A stretch of 64,000 bases of DNA from Bacteroidota bacterium (GCA_018262715.1 JADFDS010000039.1:120921-184920); one strand, 5' to 3'; numbered from the stretch's first letter, positions 9,172 to 17,976 are shown. Notes: generated from the letters alone by a model not told the origin. Numbers and translations are program-made.

Positions 9172-10221
9172 ATGAGCGATCCGGAACTCAAGAGAGGCTT
9201 TGCCAGCGATAACAACTCAGGCGTCCATCCCGCCGTGATGAAGGAACTGTTGCGGGTCAACAGGGGACATGTGGTAGGTTACGGCGACGATCCGTTCACC
9301 GAAACGGCCATGACGCTGATAAAGAAGGAACTGGGAGCTGAAACGGAGGTATATTTCGTCTTTACAGGCACCGGTGCCAATGTGCTGGGACTCGCAGGGG
9401 TGATGAAATCGTGGAACTCGGTCATCACTGCGCATACAGCCCACATCGAGACTGACGAGTGCGGCGCTCCTGAAAAATTTACCGGATGCAAGGTGCTTTC
9501 TGTTGACACACCTGACGGGAAGCTGCGCCCGGAGATGCTCGCCAGGCATATGCACGGATTTGATTTTGAGCACCATAGCCAGCCCGGAGTGATCTCCATC
9601 TCACAGGCCACGGAAATGGGCACTGTTTATACTCCCGGGGAGGTGAAGGAGCTGGCAGACTACGCGCATGAACACGGTCTGCTGCTTCATATGGACGGCG
9701 CCCGCATTGCCAATGCCGCAGTCACCCTGAGCGTTCCGTTCAGGGCATTCACCACCGACGCCGGCGTTGATATCCTCTCCTTCGGAGGAACCAAGAACGG
9801 GATGATGTACGGCGAAGCTGTCTGTTTCCTTAAACCGGGGCTCTCGGAGGGATTCAAATACCTCAGGAAGCAGGGGATGCAGCTGGCTTCAAAGATGCGT
9901 TTCATCTCAGCACAGTATATCGCCTATCTTTCAGGCGGATTATGGAAGGAGTGCGCCTCACACTCGAACAGGATGGCTCGGGAATTGCAAAGAAGGCTGA
10001 AGGAGATCAGCGGAATAAAGATCACCCAGAAAGTGGAGGCCAATGGCGTCTTCGTCATCATGCCCGACAGGGTGGCCGCACTGCTGAGCAGAGAGTACTT
10101 TTTCTACCCGTGGAATGAACAGACATCAGAATACCGGCTGATGACGAGCTGGGATACAACTTCAGATGACGTTGTGCAATTTGCAGACAGGCTGAAAAAT
10201 ATGATGTCAGATTATAAGTAG
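9172..10221 (+). CDS. Low-specificity L-threonine aldolase-type PLP enzyme
   Basis: Fold-type I pyridoxal-phosphate enzyme of the beta-eliminating lyase/threonine aldolase family, which cleaves L-threonine or allo-threonine to glycine and acetaldehyde. Typical features are FASDNNSGVHP at the N-terminus, the aspartate in LHMDGARIAN, and the PLP lysine in SFGGTKNGMM. I chose the ATG at 9172 (MSDPELKRGF) because homology begins there; the frame stays open to a TTG at 9118, but those residues are unlike the family. At about 349 residues the length fits. Its neighbours do not suggest a pathway. Confidence 0.9.
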   Translation: MSDPELKRGFASDNNSGVHPAVMKELLRVNRGHVVGYGDDPFTETAMTLIKKELGAETEVYFVFTGTGANVLGLAGVMKSWNSVITAHTAHIETDECGAPEKFTGCKVLSVDTPDGKLRPEMLARHMHGFDFEHHSQPGVISISQATEMGTVYTPGEVKELADYAHEHGLLLHMDGARIANAAVTLSVPFRAFTTDAGVDILSFGGTKNGMMYGEAVCFLKPGLSEGFKYLRKQGMQLASKMRFISAQYIAYLSGGLWKECASHSNRMARELQRRLKEISGIKITQKVEANGVFVIMPDRVAALLSREYFFYPWNEQTSEYRLMTSWDTTSDDVVQFADRLKNMMSDYK

Positions 10222-10285
10222 TCTCCTGACCCTTTCTGTATCTCGGCTACAGAGAAAGGAAGATCAAAAACAGCGTGGTGATGAT

Positions 10286-11503
10286 TCAGGTTCGCGGAGC
10301 CAGCAGCATGCTGTCGCCATAACTCAGGAAACGGTACCCTGAAGCCAGGGCATGATTGTATATCTTTTTCCAGTTTTCCCCGGCAAAGGCAGCTACCAGT
10401 AGCAAAAGAGTACTGTGGGGCTGATGGAAGTTTGTAACCATGCTGCTGACCATCCTGAACCTGTAACCTGGAACAATGATGATGTCAGTGCGGGCTTCCA
10501 GCGTGTCCCTGCCGCTCCTTTCAAGTTCAGCCAGGAGGCAGTCAATTGCGACGGCAGGATCAAGTTCACCCTCTTTTTCGTAAGGTTCCCACTGTGAAAC
10601 GGATGGGATTCGGTCTTTGAACTCCCTGCCTTCATAAAGGCTCATTCCGAGCCAGTAGAGGCTCTCGAGCGTGCGGACGGTGGTGGTGCCCACTGCGGTG
10701 GTTTTCCTGCTTCTGAGGCGCTCCAAAGTCTGTTTTGAGACGAAAAAGTGCTCGCTGTGCATCATGTGGTCACAGATCAGCTCTGATTTCACCGGCCTGA
10801 ATGTTCCGGCGCTGACATGAAGAGTCACCTCCGCCCGTGGAATACCTGCCGCATCAAGTCCGGCGAGTACAGAAGGCGTAAAATGGAGTCCGGCAGTCGG
10901 GGCCGCCACTGAACCGTTTATTCGTGCATATGTGGTCTGGTATGCAGAAACGTCGCTCTCCTCATCATCCCTGTCCAGGTATGGTGGTATGGGCATATGG
11001 CCCAGGCACTCGAGCACTCCGGCAAAGGAAAGACCGGCCTCATTCCAGCTGAACCTTACAGTGAAGGCGTCTCCGGCTGTCCCTGTACGTTCTGCACTGA
11101 GGATATGCTCCTTGCCATCATGAATGAACCGTGATTCCAGCATTCCGCTTTTCCAGCGCTTGAGGTTGCCTACAAGGCATTTCCATTCCACCGGGCCACC
11201 CGATGCCAGGTTCATTGAGAATTCAGCCGGACTGTGCGGTTCAAGACAGAAGACTTCTATGATGGCGCCGCTGGCTGTCCTGAAGATAATCCGCGCACGG
11301 ATAACCCTGGTATTATTGAATACCATCAGGCTGGCATGGTCGGTCAGGGCCGGCAACTCACTGAAAATATGATCACTGATGTTACCGTCCCACACCAGCA
11401 GCTTTGACTTGTCCCTTTCGGGAAGAGGGTATTTCGCTATCCTCTCCGGGGGCAGATCATAGGTGTAATCCGCTATCTTTATGTCGCCGTAGCTCATCTT
11501 CAT
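10286..11503 (-). CDS. queA: tRNA preQ1(34) S-adenosylmethionine ribosyltransferase-isomerase
   Basis: Transfers and isomerises the ribosyl group of SAM onto preQ1 in tRNA, the penultimate step of queuosine formation. The roughly 405 residues show LPPERIAKYPLPERD at the N-terminus, VAAPTAGLHFT in the middle, and HVSAGTFRPVKSE and MVTNFHQPHSTL further on, all family signatures. The start is either 11503 or the next ATG at 11497. A more upstream ATG at 11554 is rejected because the -7 box TATTTTTG at 11518-11525 would then lie inside the coding sequence. It is divergent from smr; the two promoters lie back to back. Confidence 0.95.
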   Translation of the reverse strand: MKMSYGDIKIADYTYDLPPERIAKYPLPERDKSKLLVWDGNISDHIFSELPALTDHASLMVFNNTRVIRARIIFRTASGAIIEVFCLEPHSPAEFSMNLASGGPVEWKCLVGNLKRWKSGMLESRFIHDGKEHILSAERTGTAGDAFTVRFSWNEAGLSFAGVLECLGHMPIPPYLDRDDEESDVSAYQTTYARINGSVAAPTAGLHFTPSVLAGLDAAGIPRAEVTLHVSAGTFRPVKSELICDHMMHSEHFFVSKQTLERLRSRKTTAVGTTTVRTLESLYWLGMSLYEGREFKDRIPSVSQWEPYEKEGELDPAVAIDCLLAELERSGRDTLEARTDIIIVPGYRFRMVSSMVTNFHQPHSTLLLLVAAFAGENWKKIYNHALASGYRFLSYGDSMLLAPRT

Positions 11504-11517
11504 TTTTTCGTAACGGG

Positions 11518-11535
11518 CAAAAATAGCTAATTTTG
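11518..11535. promoter_or_regulatory. Back-to-back divergent -7 boxes for queA and smr
   Basis: TATTTTTG on the minus strand (11518-11525) and TAATTTTG on the plus strand (11528-11535) both match TAnnTTTG exactly and are only two bases apart. The predicted leaders are very short: about 8-15 bases to queA and about 12 to smr. The -33 regions must extend across each other, so the two promoters probably compete for polymerase. Confidence 0.65.
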
Positions 11536-11552
11536 AGATCAGATGACAGGTC

Positions 11553-11864
11553 ATGAAAGGAAGCCGCAGCAGCCGTCCGCCCTCAGGCGGAAGTAAGGTC
11601 AGGGAAATTGACCTTCACCTCAGGCCGGGCCAGGCAGGGGTTGAAGCGCTGGAACGTCAGCTGGCACGGGTCAGGGGAGAGCTTAACAGCTCAATCAAGG
11701 CAGGAGCGAGAGAGATCGTTTTCATTCACGGTTCGGGGAGCGGTAAGCTTAGAGAGGCTTTGCGTGCCGCCATCGCAGCTGAATATCCTTCCTGCACCTG
11801 CCATGATGCACCGTTTGCCAGGTACGGTTATAATGGAGCTACAATAGTGACAATCAGAAAGTAA
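11553..11864 (+). CDS. Small Smr-domain protein
   Basis: Stand-alone Smr (small MutS-related) domain of 103 residues. The two hallmark motifs are visible: IDLHL near residue 20 and the glycine loop FIHGSGSGKLREAL near 57, followed by YGYNGATIVTI at the C-terminus. Smr domains bind or nick nucleic acids at branches or on stalled ribosomes. In Bacteroidota the domain is often the tail of a larger protein; here almost nothing precedes it. An exact -7 box lies just upstream. It may be a nuclease in DNA or RNA quality control, but the substrate cannot be told from sequence. Confidence 0.85.
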   Translation: MKGSRSSRPPSGGSKVREIDLHLRPGQAGVEALERQLARVRGELNSSIKAGAREIVFIHGSGSGKLREALRAAIAAEYPSCTCHDAPFARYGYNGATIVTIRK

Positions 11865-11878
11865 CAGAAATGGCATAA

Positions 11879-12058
11879 ATCAGTTTCGATCCGTGGTGGC
11901 AGAAGCAGGTCGCTGTTTTTGAGGAGATGGATGATGATCTGATCGGTGAGATCACCGCGAGGGCATGGAACTCATTCACAGATTGGCACGGGCTTCCGCC
12001 CGAAGAGATGTGCAGGCCACTGGAAGCAATTGCTGATCTCCTGATTCGGAATAATTGA
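11879..12058 (+). pseudogene. Short start-less open frame, possible gene remnant
   Basis: Between smr and rnpB one frame stays open for 59 codons with protein-like composition (FDPWWQKQVAVFEEMDDD, then ITARAWNSFTDWHGLPPEE). It has no start codon at its 5' end and is preceded in frame by TAA at 11876. From the first ATG (11927) it would give 43 residues. It could be the tail of a decayed gene or a very small protein. I do not recognise the family. Confidence 0.3.
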
Positions 12059-12059
12059 C

Positions 12060-12067
12060 TATCTTTG
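12060..12067 (+). promoter_or_regulatory. -7 box TATCTTTG for rnpB
   Basis: An exact TAnnTTTG match whose expected start site (about 12073) coincides with the first paired base of RNase P RNA helix P1. Confidence 0.65.
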
Positions 12068-12072
12068 CCACC

Positions 12073-12443
12073 GGCAGGCCGGTCCGTCGCTCCTGCACTC
12101 AGGTGCCGGGGAGGAAAGTCCGGGCAACGCAGAGCACCATCCTTCCTAACGGGAAGATATCCGAAAGGGTATAGCAGTGTAACAGAAAAGAACAGTCCCG
12201 CTCCGCGGGTCAATGGTGAAAAGGTGAGGTAAGAGCTCACCGGTTCTGGTGGTGACACCGGGAGCCGTACACCTGATGGGTTGAAAGACCATGTATACCG
12301 GCGTCTGAGGGCTGCTCGCCCGAGCCGGGGGGTAGGTCGTATGACCGCGCCAGCAATGACGGGGCAAGATAAATGACGGACAGGGAACAAAATCCTTTAC
12401 TGGAACCGTCTCCCGACAGAACCCGGCTTACAGGTCTGCCTTT
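12073..12443 (+). ncRNA. rnpB: RNase P RNA, class A
   Basis: Catalytic RNA that trims the 5' leader from tRNA precursors. The conserved region GAGGAAAGTCCGGGC is at 12112-12126 and the matching 3' core ACAGAACCCGGCTTACAG at 12416-12433. The ends pair to form P1: GGCAGGCC (12073-12080) with GGTCTGCC (12433-12440). The length, about 370 bases, is normal. A -7 box precedes it and a strong terminator follows at 12453. Several open frames across this RNA on both strands are not genes. Confidence 0.95.
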
Positions 12444-12452
12444 GATACAGGA

Positions 12453-12481
12453 GATGCCGCCCGGCGTGGGCGGCATCTTTT
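12453..12481 (+). terminator. rnpB intrinsic terminator
   Basis: The 10-bp stem GATGCCGCCC (12453-12462) / GGGCGGCATC (12468-12477) is followed by TTTT. The group II intron remnant begins within three bases of this T-run. Confidence 0.9.
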
Positions 12482-12511
12482 GTGTGTGCCCGGCATTGGC
12501 GATAACTATGC

Positions 12512-13440
12512 GGAGCGCACACCAGGCACTTAGTAAATGCCGGGATTACATCACGGAAGGCTATGTATATGCAGTGGACATTGATCTTGAGAGGTTCTTT
12601 GACACGGTGAACCATGGCAAACTGATAGAGGTACTGTCACGCAAGGTTAAGGATGGGCGGGTTGTCTCGCTTATCCACAAGTATCTCAATGCAGGAGTGA
12701 TGAAGGAAGGCAGATACGAAGAGACGCCGGCGGGTGTTCCGCAGGGAGGTCCGTTAAGTCCTGTACTGAGCAACATTTTGCTCAATGAACTGGACATTGA
12801 GCTTGAGAGACGGGGACACAAGTTTGTACGCTATGCAGACGACATGGTCATATTATGCAGGAGCCGACGGAGTACCGAACGTACAATGCAGAACATCATC
12901 TCCTTTATAGAGGGGAAGTTGCTGCTGAAAGTCAATCGGGACAAGAGTAAGGCAGCCTATGTCAGGGAAGTTAAGTTCCTTGGCTAATCCTTTTACATCT
13001 ACAAGGGGGAGGGCAGACTGCGTATACATCCCAAAAGCGTATCTAAGATGAAAACTCGTATCAAGGAGCTGACATCAAGGAGCAACGGATGGGGCAATGA
13101 CCGGAGGAAGGAAGCATTGAGCCAATACATTAAAGGCTGGTTGCAATACTTCAGGCTGGCAGACATGAAGACTCTTCTGGAAGGGATAGATGAGTGGTAT
13201 CGCCGGAGGTTACGCATGGTCATCTGGAAACAATGGAAACGGATAAGGAACAGAAGTAGTAATCTTAAAAGGTTGGGGATTAGTAAATCCCAAGCCTATA
13301 TGTGGGCGAACACAAGGAAGGGATACTGGCGCATTGCCGGGAGTTATATCCTCTCCACCACCATCACTTCCGTGCGTCTTCGTCTATCCGGCTACGTTTT
13401 CTTCACAGACTATTACAGTAAGGTTAGAGTGGTCTCTTAA
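12512..13440 (+). pseudogene. Group II intron reverse transcriptase/maturase, truncated and interrupted
   Basis: Broken LtrA-type protein. Visible parts are VDIDLERFFDTVNH, AGVPQGGPLSPVLSNILL, the polymerase active site FVRYADDM, the FLG segment, then HPKSVSKMKTRIKELTSRSNG and the C-terminal maturase (X) domain with GWLQYFRLADM. Two lesions are seen. About 110-120 N-terminal residues are deleted. A single in-frame TAA at 12985-12987, directly after FLG where F or Y is expected, splits the frame; the frame is otherwise continuous to 13440. Confidence 0.85.
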
Positions 13441-13528
13441 GGAACCGCCGTATACGAGACCCGTACGTACGGTGGTGTGAGAGGTCGGAAAATAAAGTAG
13501 GAGGAAAACTACTTTATTTTCCTCCTAC
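13441..13528 (+). ncRNA. Group II intron domains V and VI
   Basis: The D5-like hairpin pairs ACCGCCGTA (13444-13452) with TACGGTGGT (13468-13476), allowing one G-U. The following hairpin GGAAAATAAAGTAG (13487-13500) / CTACTTTATTTTCC (13509-13522) is perfect and matches the position of D6. Its intactness contrasts with the deleted 5' part of the intron. Confidence 0.7.
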
Positions 13529-13604
13529 ATGATTTTATCCAGGATATTTTCCGGTCCGGGTGGCGACAGGTCTGAGACCTTTTGCACCGGCACCCATTTG
13601 CATA

Positions 13605-14306
13605 TTACAATTTGAAGATTGAATCCTCCATCGGGGTGTCAAACTCAATCGTTTGGAAGGTCATGCCTCCCAGCTCGGATCCTTCAACGAACTGGGCGAT
13701 CTTGGTCCCGAATTTGACGCCATTGATCTCTTTCCGTTCCCTGATATAGGACTCAACCAGCATTTCCTGCCCCATCTGGCTGACGGTCTGGGCCGTCTTG
13801 ACAGGCAGGAAGCTCTCTTTGTCAAGGTATGTGGTCGAAGTGGCACCAGATTCACTTGTGACGGTGATCTTATAGGCCGGTTTGCCTTCCACGGCTTCCT
13901 CACCCTCAAGCTTCATTCTCCCGGCTTTGAAAGCCTCCATGAAAGAGTCTTTGAACACGTTGTACTCCTGCACCTGGCCCAATTGCTCGGCAGGAAGTTC
14001 AACCGCTTCAGTGGCGCCGGTGAGCGGATTCAGCATAAATCCCTTTTCACCGTCGAAGGCTATGACGATCTCCATTCCGTTGAACTCCTGAATTACCTTG
14101 ACCTTATTTGGTTTTTTGACCATAATGGTTATTGGCAATTCCATGCCCATCTGGCTGACAACGCCTTTCATAGTCATGGTCTGAGCCTTCTCCAGGTTCT
14201 CAATCCCGTTGGCTGCATAGTACTTGTTTGCTATCTCGTCGAGCGACTGGGCACTGCAGACTGATGCCACCAGAAATGCCGCCAGAAGAGTCATTGATTT
14301 TTTCAT
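13605..14306 (-). CDS. LolA-like periplasmic protein
   Basis: A 233-residue secreted protein with a clear signal peptide (about 1-19, cleaved after CSA). The mature part resembles the LolA/LppX-like fold often annotated as outer membrane lipoprotein-sorting protein: TMTMKGVVSQMGMELPITIMVKKP, a central KITVTSESGATSTTYLD strand pair, and a C-terminal GVKFGTKIAQF segment. It could bind lipids or lipoproteins in the periplasm, but the true LolA of this organism is probably elsewhere. It lies 21 bases behind kdsA in the rarA-kdsA run, consistent with one operon. Confidence 0.65.
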   Translation of the reverse strand: MKKSMTLLAAFLVASVCSAQSLDEIANKYYAANGIENLEKAQTMTMKGVVSQMGMELPITIMVKKPNKVKVIQEFNGMEIVIAFDGEKGFMLNPLTGATEAVELPAEQLGQVQEYNVFKDSFMEAFKAGRMKLEGEEAVEGKPAYKITVTSESGATSTTYLDKESFLPVKTAQTVSQMGQEMLVESYIRERKEINGVKFGTKIAQFVEGSELGGMTFQTIEFDTPMEDSIFKL

Positions 14307-14327
14307 AATAATTTAATTTGTTGTTTA

Positions 14328-15155
14328 TTAAAAGGAGTTAACTGTAGTTCTTATTAATGTAAGTTTATTAAGCAGGCTGTCGAGCATATCGAGCCTCAGC
14401 ATGTTGGCTCCGTCAGAGAGGGCAGAGGCCGGTTCAGGGTGAGTTTCGATGAAGATTCCGTCAACGCCGGCAGCAATGGCGCACCTGCCGATGGTTTCAA
14501 TCATGTCAGGCTGTCCGCCGGATACACCTCCTTCCTGGTTTGGCTGCTGCAGCGAATGGGTGATGTCCATTATCACCGGAGCGCCGATCTGCTTCATCAC
14601 GGGGATGTTCCGCATATCCACAACCAGGTCATTGTACCCGAAAAAGCTTCCCCTCTCGGTAAGCATCACTCTCTCATTTCCCGATTCCCTTATCTTTCCT
14701 GCCGCAAAGCGCATTGAGGCACCGGAAAGAAACTGTCCCTTCTTGACATTTACCACCTTTCCGGTGGCAGCTGCAGCAACAAGAAGATCTGTCTGCCTGC
14801 AGAGAAACGCAGGAATCTGGATGACATCGACGAAATGAGCGGCAATGCGGGCTTCCTCAGGCGAGTGAATGTCAGTAACCACCGGCACCGAATACTTCTC
14901 CCTTACCTCCGCAAGTATCTCGAGCGCTTTCTCGTCGCCGATGCCTGAAAACGAATCAAGCCTTGACCGGTTTGCTTTACGGTATGATGATTTGAAAATC
15001 AACGGAATATGGTACTTGTCGCTGAGCTTCACCACCTCGGCAGCCACGCGCAGCGTCATCTCCTCCGACTCAACCACACATGGTCCTGCAAGAAGAAGAA
15101 AATTCCCGCTGCCTGTATGCTTTAGCAACGGAATATTCAGTTCACTGACTTTCAT
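14328..15155 (-). CDS. kdsA: 3-deoxy-8-phosphooctulonate synthase
   Basis: Condenses PEP with arabinose 5-phosphate to Kdo-8-phosphate, committing carbon to the lipopolysaccharide inner core; its presence implies a Gram-negative outer membrane. The 275 residues carry the family signatures AGPCVVES near 25, FKSSYRKANRS near 57, IQIPAFLCRQTDLL near 115, VNVKKGQFLSG near 137 and IETHPEP near 235. The C-terminal metal and substrate residues GGVSGGQPDMI are visible. It lies 21 bases downstream of rarA and 21 bases upstream of the LolA-like gene. Confidence 0.97.
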   Translation of the reverse strand: MKVSELNIPLLKHTGSGNFLLLAGPCVVESEEMTLRVAAEVVKLSDKYHIPLIFKSSYRKANRSRLDSFSGIGDEKALEILAEVREKYSVPVVTDIHSPEEARIAAHFVDVIQIPAFLCRQTDLLVAAAATGKVVNVKKGQFLSGASMRFAAGKIRESGNERVMLTERGSFFGYNDLVVDMRNIPVMKQIGAPVIMDITHSLQQPNQEGGVSGGQPDMIETIGRCAIAAGVDGIFIETHPEPASALSDGANMLRLDMLDSLLNKLTLIRTTVNSF

Positions 15156-15176
15156 GAGATAAAATTACTAAATATT

Positions 15177-16481
15177 CTATTCGTTATCCTTTTTGTATCT
15201 ATAGATTTTTTGCCACCGGGTCTCCAGTTGCTTTCGTATCTCAAGCTCACGGGCATTCCTGCCCGGATCGTAAAAGACCGTACCGGTTATCTGCTCCGGC
15301 AGGAAATTGTCCTGGACAAAATTGTCCTCGAAACTATGAGCATACCTGTATCCTTCATGATATCCCAGGTTCTTCATGAGCCTGGTGGGCGCATTGCGCA
15401 GGTGAAGCGGTACCGGCAGGTCACCATGCTGCCTGACAGCAGCTATTGCATTCTCAATTGCCATGTAGGAGGCGTTGCTCTTGGGCGATGTGGCAAGGTA
15501 AACTGCTGCTTCAGAGAGGATTATCCTTGACTCGGGCCAGCCGACAAGATTTACAGCGTTGAAACATGCCTGTGCGAGGAGCAGGGCATTGGGATTGGCA
15601 AGACCGATGTCCTCAGCTGCAAGTATTACCATTCGCCGGGCTATGAACTTCACATCCTCACCACCTTCCACCATCCTTGCAAGCCAGTATACCGCGGCAT
15701 TGGGGTCTGACCCGCGGAGCGACTTGATAAATGCTGAAATGATGTCATAATGCTGTTCTCCGTTCTTGTCATACATAGCAAGGTTCTGCTGCACATGGCC
15801 AAGCACCATCTCATCGGTGACAACAATCTCCCCGCTGCCCTTCTCGGCCTCAAGGGAGACAGTCAGCTCGAGCGCATTGTACAGCTTACGTGCATCGCCT
15901 CCGCTGATGCGAATCAGTGCTTCATACTCAGCTACCCTGATTTTGTACCGGGAGAGGTAATAATCATCTGTGACTGCCCTGTCAATCAGCTTCCTGAGGG
16001 TTTCGTCATCAAGAGGTTTAAGCACATACACCTGGCACCTTGAAAGGAGAGGGGATATTACCTCGAAGGATGGATTCTCTGTTGTTGCACCTATAAGCGT
16101 CAGAATTCCCTGTTCCACGGCACCCAGGAGTGAGTCCTGCTGCGACTTGTTGAAACGGTGAATCTCGTCGATGAAAAGTATGGGATTCGGCTTGCCGAAA
16201 AACTGCTGGCTCTTTGCCTTTTCAATCGTCTCACGGACCTCCTTCACTCCGCTGTGCACTGCGCTCAGCTGGAAGAAGGAACGCTCCAGCTTGTTGGCAA
16301 CAATCCTTGCAAGTGTTGTCTTCCCGACACCGGGAGGACCCCATAATATGAATGACGGCACATTGCCGGACTCAATCACCTTCCTCAGCACCCCCTCACT
16401 GCCCACAAGATGCTCCTGCCCGGCAAACTCCTCGAGTGACCGCGGTCTTAACCTGTCCGCAAGTGGCTGATTTGAAAACAT
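15177..16481 (-). CDS. rarA: Replication-associated recombination protein A (MgsA/RarA AAA+ ATPase)
   Basis: AAA+ ATPase of the clamp-loader type that acts at stalled replication forks. The 434 residues show PLADRLRPRSLEEFAGQ at the N-terminus, Walker A GPPGVGKTT near 49, Walker B FIDEIHRF near 100, sensor 1 GATTENPS near 132 and the arginine-finger region LLSRCQV near 145. The C-terminal tetramerisation domain includes the NPNALLLAQACFNAV helix. Length is normal. It is the first gene of a leftward run with kdsA and the LolA-like protein. Confidence 0.96.
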   Translation of the reverse strand: MFSNQPLADRLRPRSLEEFAGQEHLVGSEGVLRKVIESGNVPSFILWGPPGVGKTTLARIVANKLERSFFQLSAVHSGVKEVRETIEKAKSQQFFGKPNPILFIDEIHRFNKSQQDSLLGAVEQGILTLIGATTENPSFEVISPLLSRCQVYVLKPLDDETLRKLIDRAVTDDYYLSRYKIRVAEYEALIRISGGDARKLYNALELTVSLEAEKGSGEIVVTDEMVLGHVQQNLAMYDKNGEQHYDIISAFIKSLRGSDPNAAVYWLARMVEGGEDVKFIARRMVILAAEDIGLANPNALLLAQACFNAVNLVGWPESRIILSEAAVYLATSPKSNASYMAIENAIAAVRQHGDLPVPLHLRNAPTRLMKNLGYHEGYRYAHSFEDNFVQDNFLPEQITGTVFYDPGRNARELEIRKQLETRWQKIYRYKKDNE

Positions 16482-16673
16482 ATGGCAATTTCACAATTAC
16501 AGGTGCAAATTATCACAAAATCGCTTGAACCGTTACGTTTTTTGCCATTTTCCGATAAAATATTTTCCCGATAGGAAATAATTTGCTACTTTAGCCATTA
16601 TTTTTTTACAACACGCATACTGTACCTTCCAAGAATTCGTTTAGTAACAGGATATTATCAAATTCCGGTAATT

Positions 16674-17834
16674 ATGAAAAAACCTCTACTGATAACATTG
16701 TTAGTTCTGGCAGTACTGCTCTTAATACCGGCTGTGAGCTTTATCAGATGGGCTTTCCAGGAAAAGAAACCTGTCGATGTTGTCATACTTGACAAGACAG
16801 TACCGACACTTGACAGACTGGGTCACCGCTCATTTGTCTACATCCTGACTAACGCTAGATATGTAAGGGGAGAAAAGGGTGGCAGCTATTCAGCAAACAA
16901 GGACTATTACGGCTTCGAACCACTCAGACCCGTGAGGGAGAAACAGTTCAGGAAAAGGGACTTCCGCCTGACCGAACTGATTGACCTGGCAGATAAGAAT
17001 GACGTATTGTATTACACTGACACTTACGGTGTGTTCTTCAACGACTGGTACCAGGGGATAAAGAAGACACGCAGGTCAAGGAAGCTTTATGGCGGCCTCA
17101 ACAACAACGATTATCTCCTTATGGTGGAAATGAAAAAACGGGATAAGCTGGTTCTCGTTGAATACAATACATTCGATTATCCTACGGCGGGACTTGAGAG
17201 ATTCAAGACAGAAGAGCTTCTCGGAATTGCTTCGAAAGGCTGGATGGGACAGTACTACAAGTCGCTCGATACTGTATCACAGCAGGGCGTGCCTGCCTGG
17301 ATGCCGGCTCTCTACCGTAAACAGTACCGCGAACCATGGACCTTCACCAAACCGGGAGTTGTACTGCTCAGGGAGAATGGCATCATAGTGCTGGAGGAGG
17401 GTAAACATCTTGCCTCAGCATTGCCGGTCATCAGAACAACAGGACCATCAGCAGAGAGGTTCGGGCTTCCCGAGACGGTTGCCTTTACCAATAGCTTCGA
17501 TATCATAGACCCGGGAAGGAACAACGTAGTTTCCGAATTCGTCCTGAATACAACTCCTTCGGGTGATACACTGCTGGCAGTCAACGATCTGCAGGCTGTA
17601 TTCCCCGCAGTCACACAGGAACCTCTCACTCAGAAAACCTATTACTTCTCAGGCGATTTCGCAAACAATAATATACCCTTCTGGACAGCCAGGATTAAGA
17701 ACATCCAGAAAGGAGCGAAGAGTTTTCTTTATTCTGAAAAGCCGGATGATCCGAAAAGATTCTTCTGGCTGTACTACAAACCGCTCATTACATCCATCTT
17801 CGCGGAATACCAGGCAGAACATGCCGGAAAGTAG
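16674..17834 (+). CDS. Membrane-anchored protein of unknown function
   Basis: A 386-residue protein with one N-terminal membrane segment (about residues 5-26, LLITLLVLAVLLLIPAVSFI) and no signal-peptidase site, so it is probably anchored with the bulk outside the cytoplasm. The body is rich in aromatic residues and has no motif I recognise. The segments YYTDTYGVFFNDWY and GWMGQYYKSLDTV look conserved in character. A 192-base divergent gap separates it from rarA, and a clean terminator follows. I suspect a lineage-specific conserved hypothetical. Confidence 0.75.
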   Translation: MKKPLLITLLVLAVLLLIPAVSFIRWAFQEKKPVDVVILDKTVPTLDRLGHRSFVYILTNARYVRGEKGGSYSANKDYYGFEPLRPVREKQFRKRDFRLTELIDLADKNDVLYYTDTYGVFFNDWYQGIKKTRRSRKLYGGLNNNDYLLMVEMKKRDKLVLVEYNTFDYPTAGLERFKTEELLGIASKGWMGQYYKSLDTVSQQGVPAWMPALYRKQYREPWTFTKPGVVLLRENGIIVLEEGKHLASALPVIRTTGPSAERFGLPETVAFTNSFDIIDPGRNNVVSEFVLNTTPSGDTLLAVNDLQAVFPAVTQEPLTQKTYYFSGDFANNNIPFWTARIKNIQKGAKSFLYSEKPDDPKRFFWLYYKPLITSIFAEYQAEHAGK

Positions 17835-17853
17835 TACAATGACAAACAGCAGA

Positions 17854-17880
17854 AAAACAGGTCCACGGGCCTGTTTTTTT
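17854..17880 (+). terminator. Intrinsic terminator after the 16674-17834 gene
   Basis: AAACAGG(T)CC pairs with GGCCTGTTT around the loop ACG, with one bulged T, followed by a run of T to 17880. Confidence 0.85.
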
Positions 17881-17976
17881 ATTTATGGCGGTATCGTCGT
17901 GTTTGCTGCTGAACACATCATTACCGTCGCTGTTTTATAAAGGTTACTTCATATCTTTATGTGCAGATTTGCAGCA

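Larger units (their letters stand above)
12484..13528 (+). mobile_element. Group II intron remnant with internal deletion
   Basis: The 5' end GTGTGCCCGGCATTGG at 12484 resembles the GUGYG start of bacterial group II introns. After only about 25 bases the sequence jumps into the middle of the maturase/reverse transcriptase (RSAHQAL at about 12512), so domains I-III and the protein N-terminus are missing. The 3' end is intact: a domain V-like hairpin at 13443-13478 and a perfect 14-bp hairpin at 13487-13522 that fits domain VI, ending in CCTCCTAC. It sits directly behind the rnpB terminator, a placement characteristic of class C introns. It should be unable to splice or move. Confidence 0.8.

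Noticed and set aside
11854..12390. Open frames across the RNase P RNA on both strands
   Set aside because: The region has the conserved RNase P RNA core and paired ends; the frames are coincidental.
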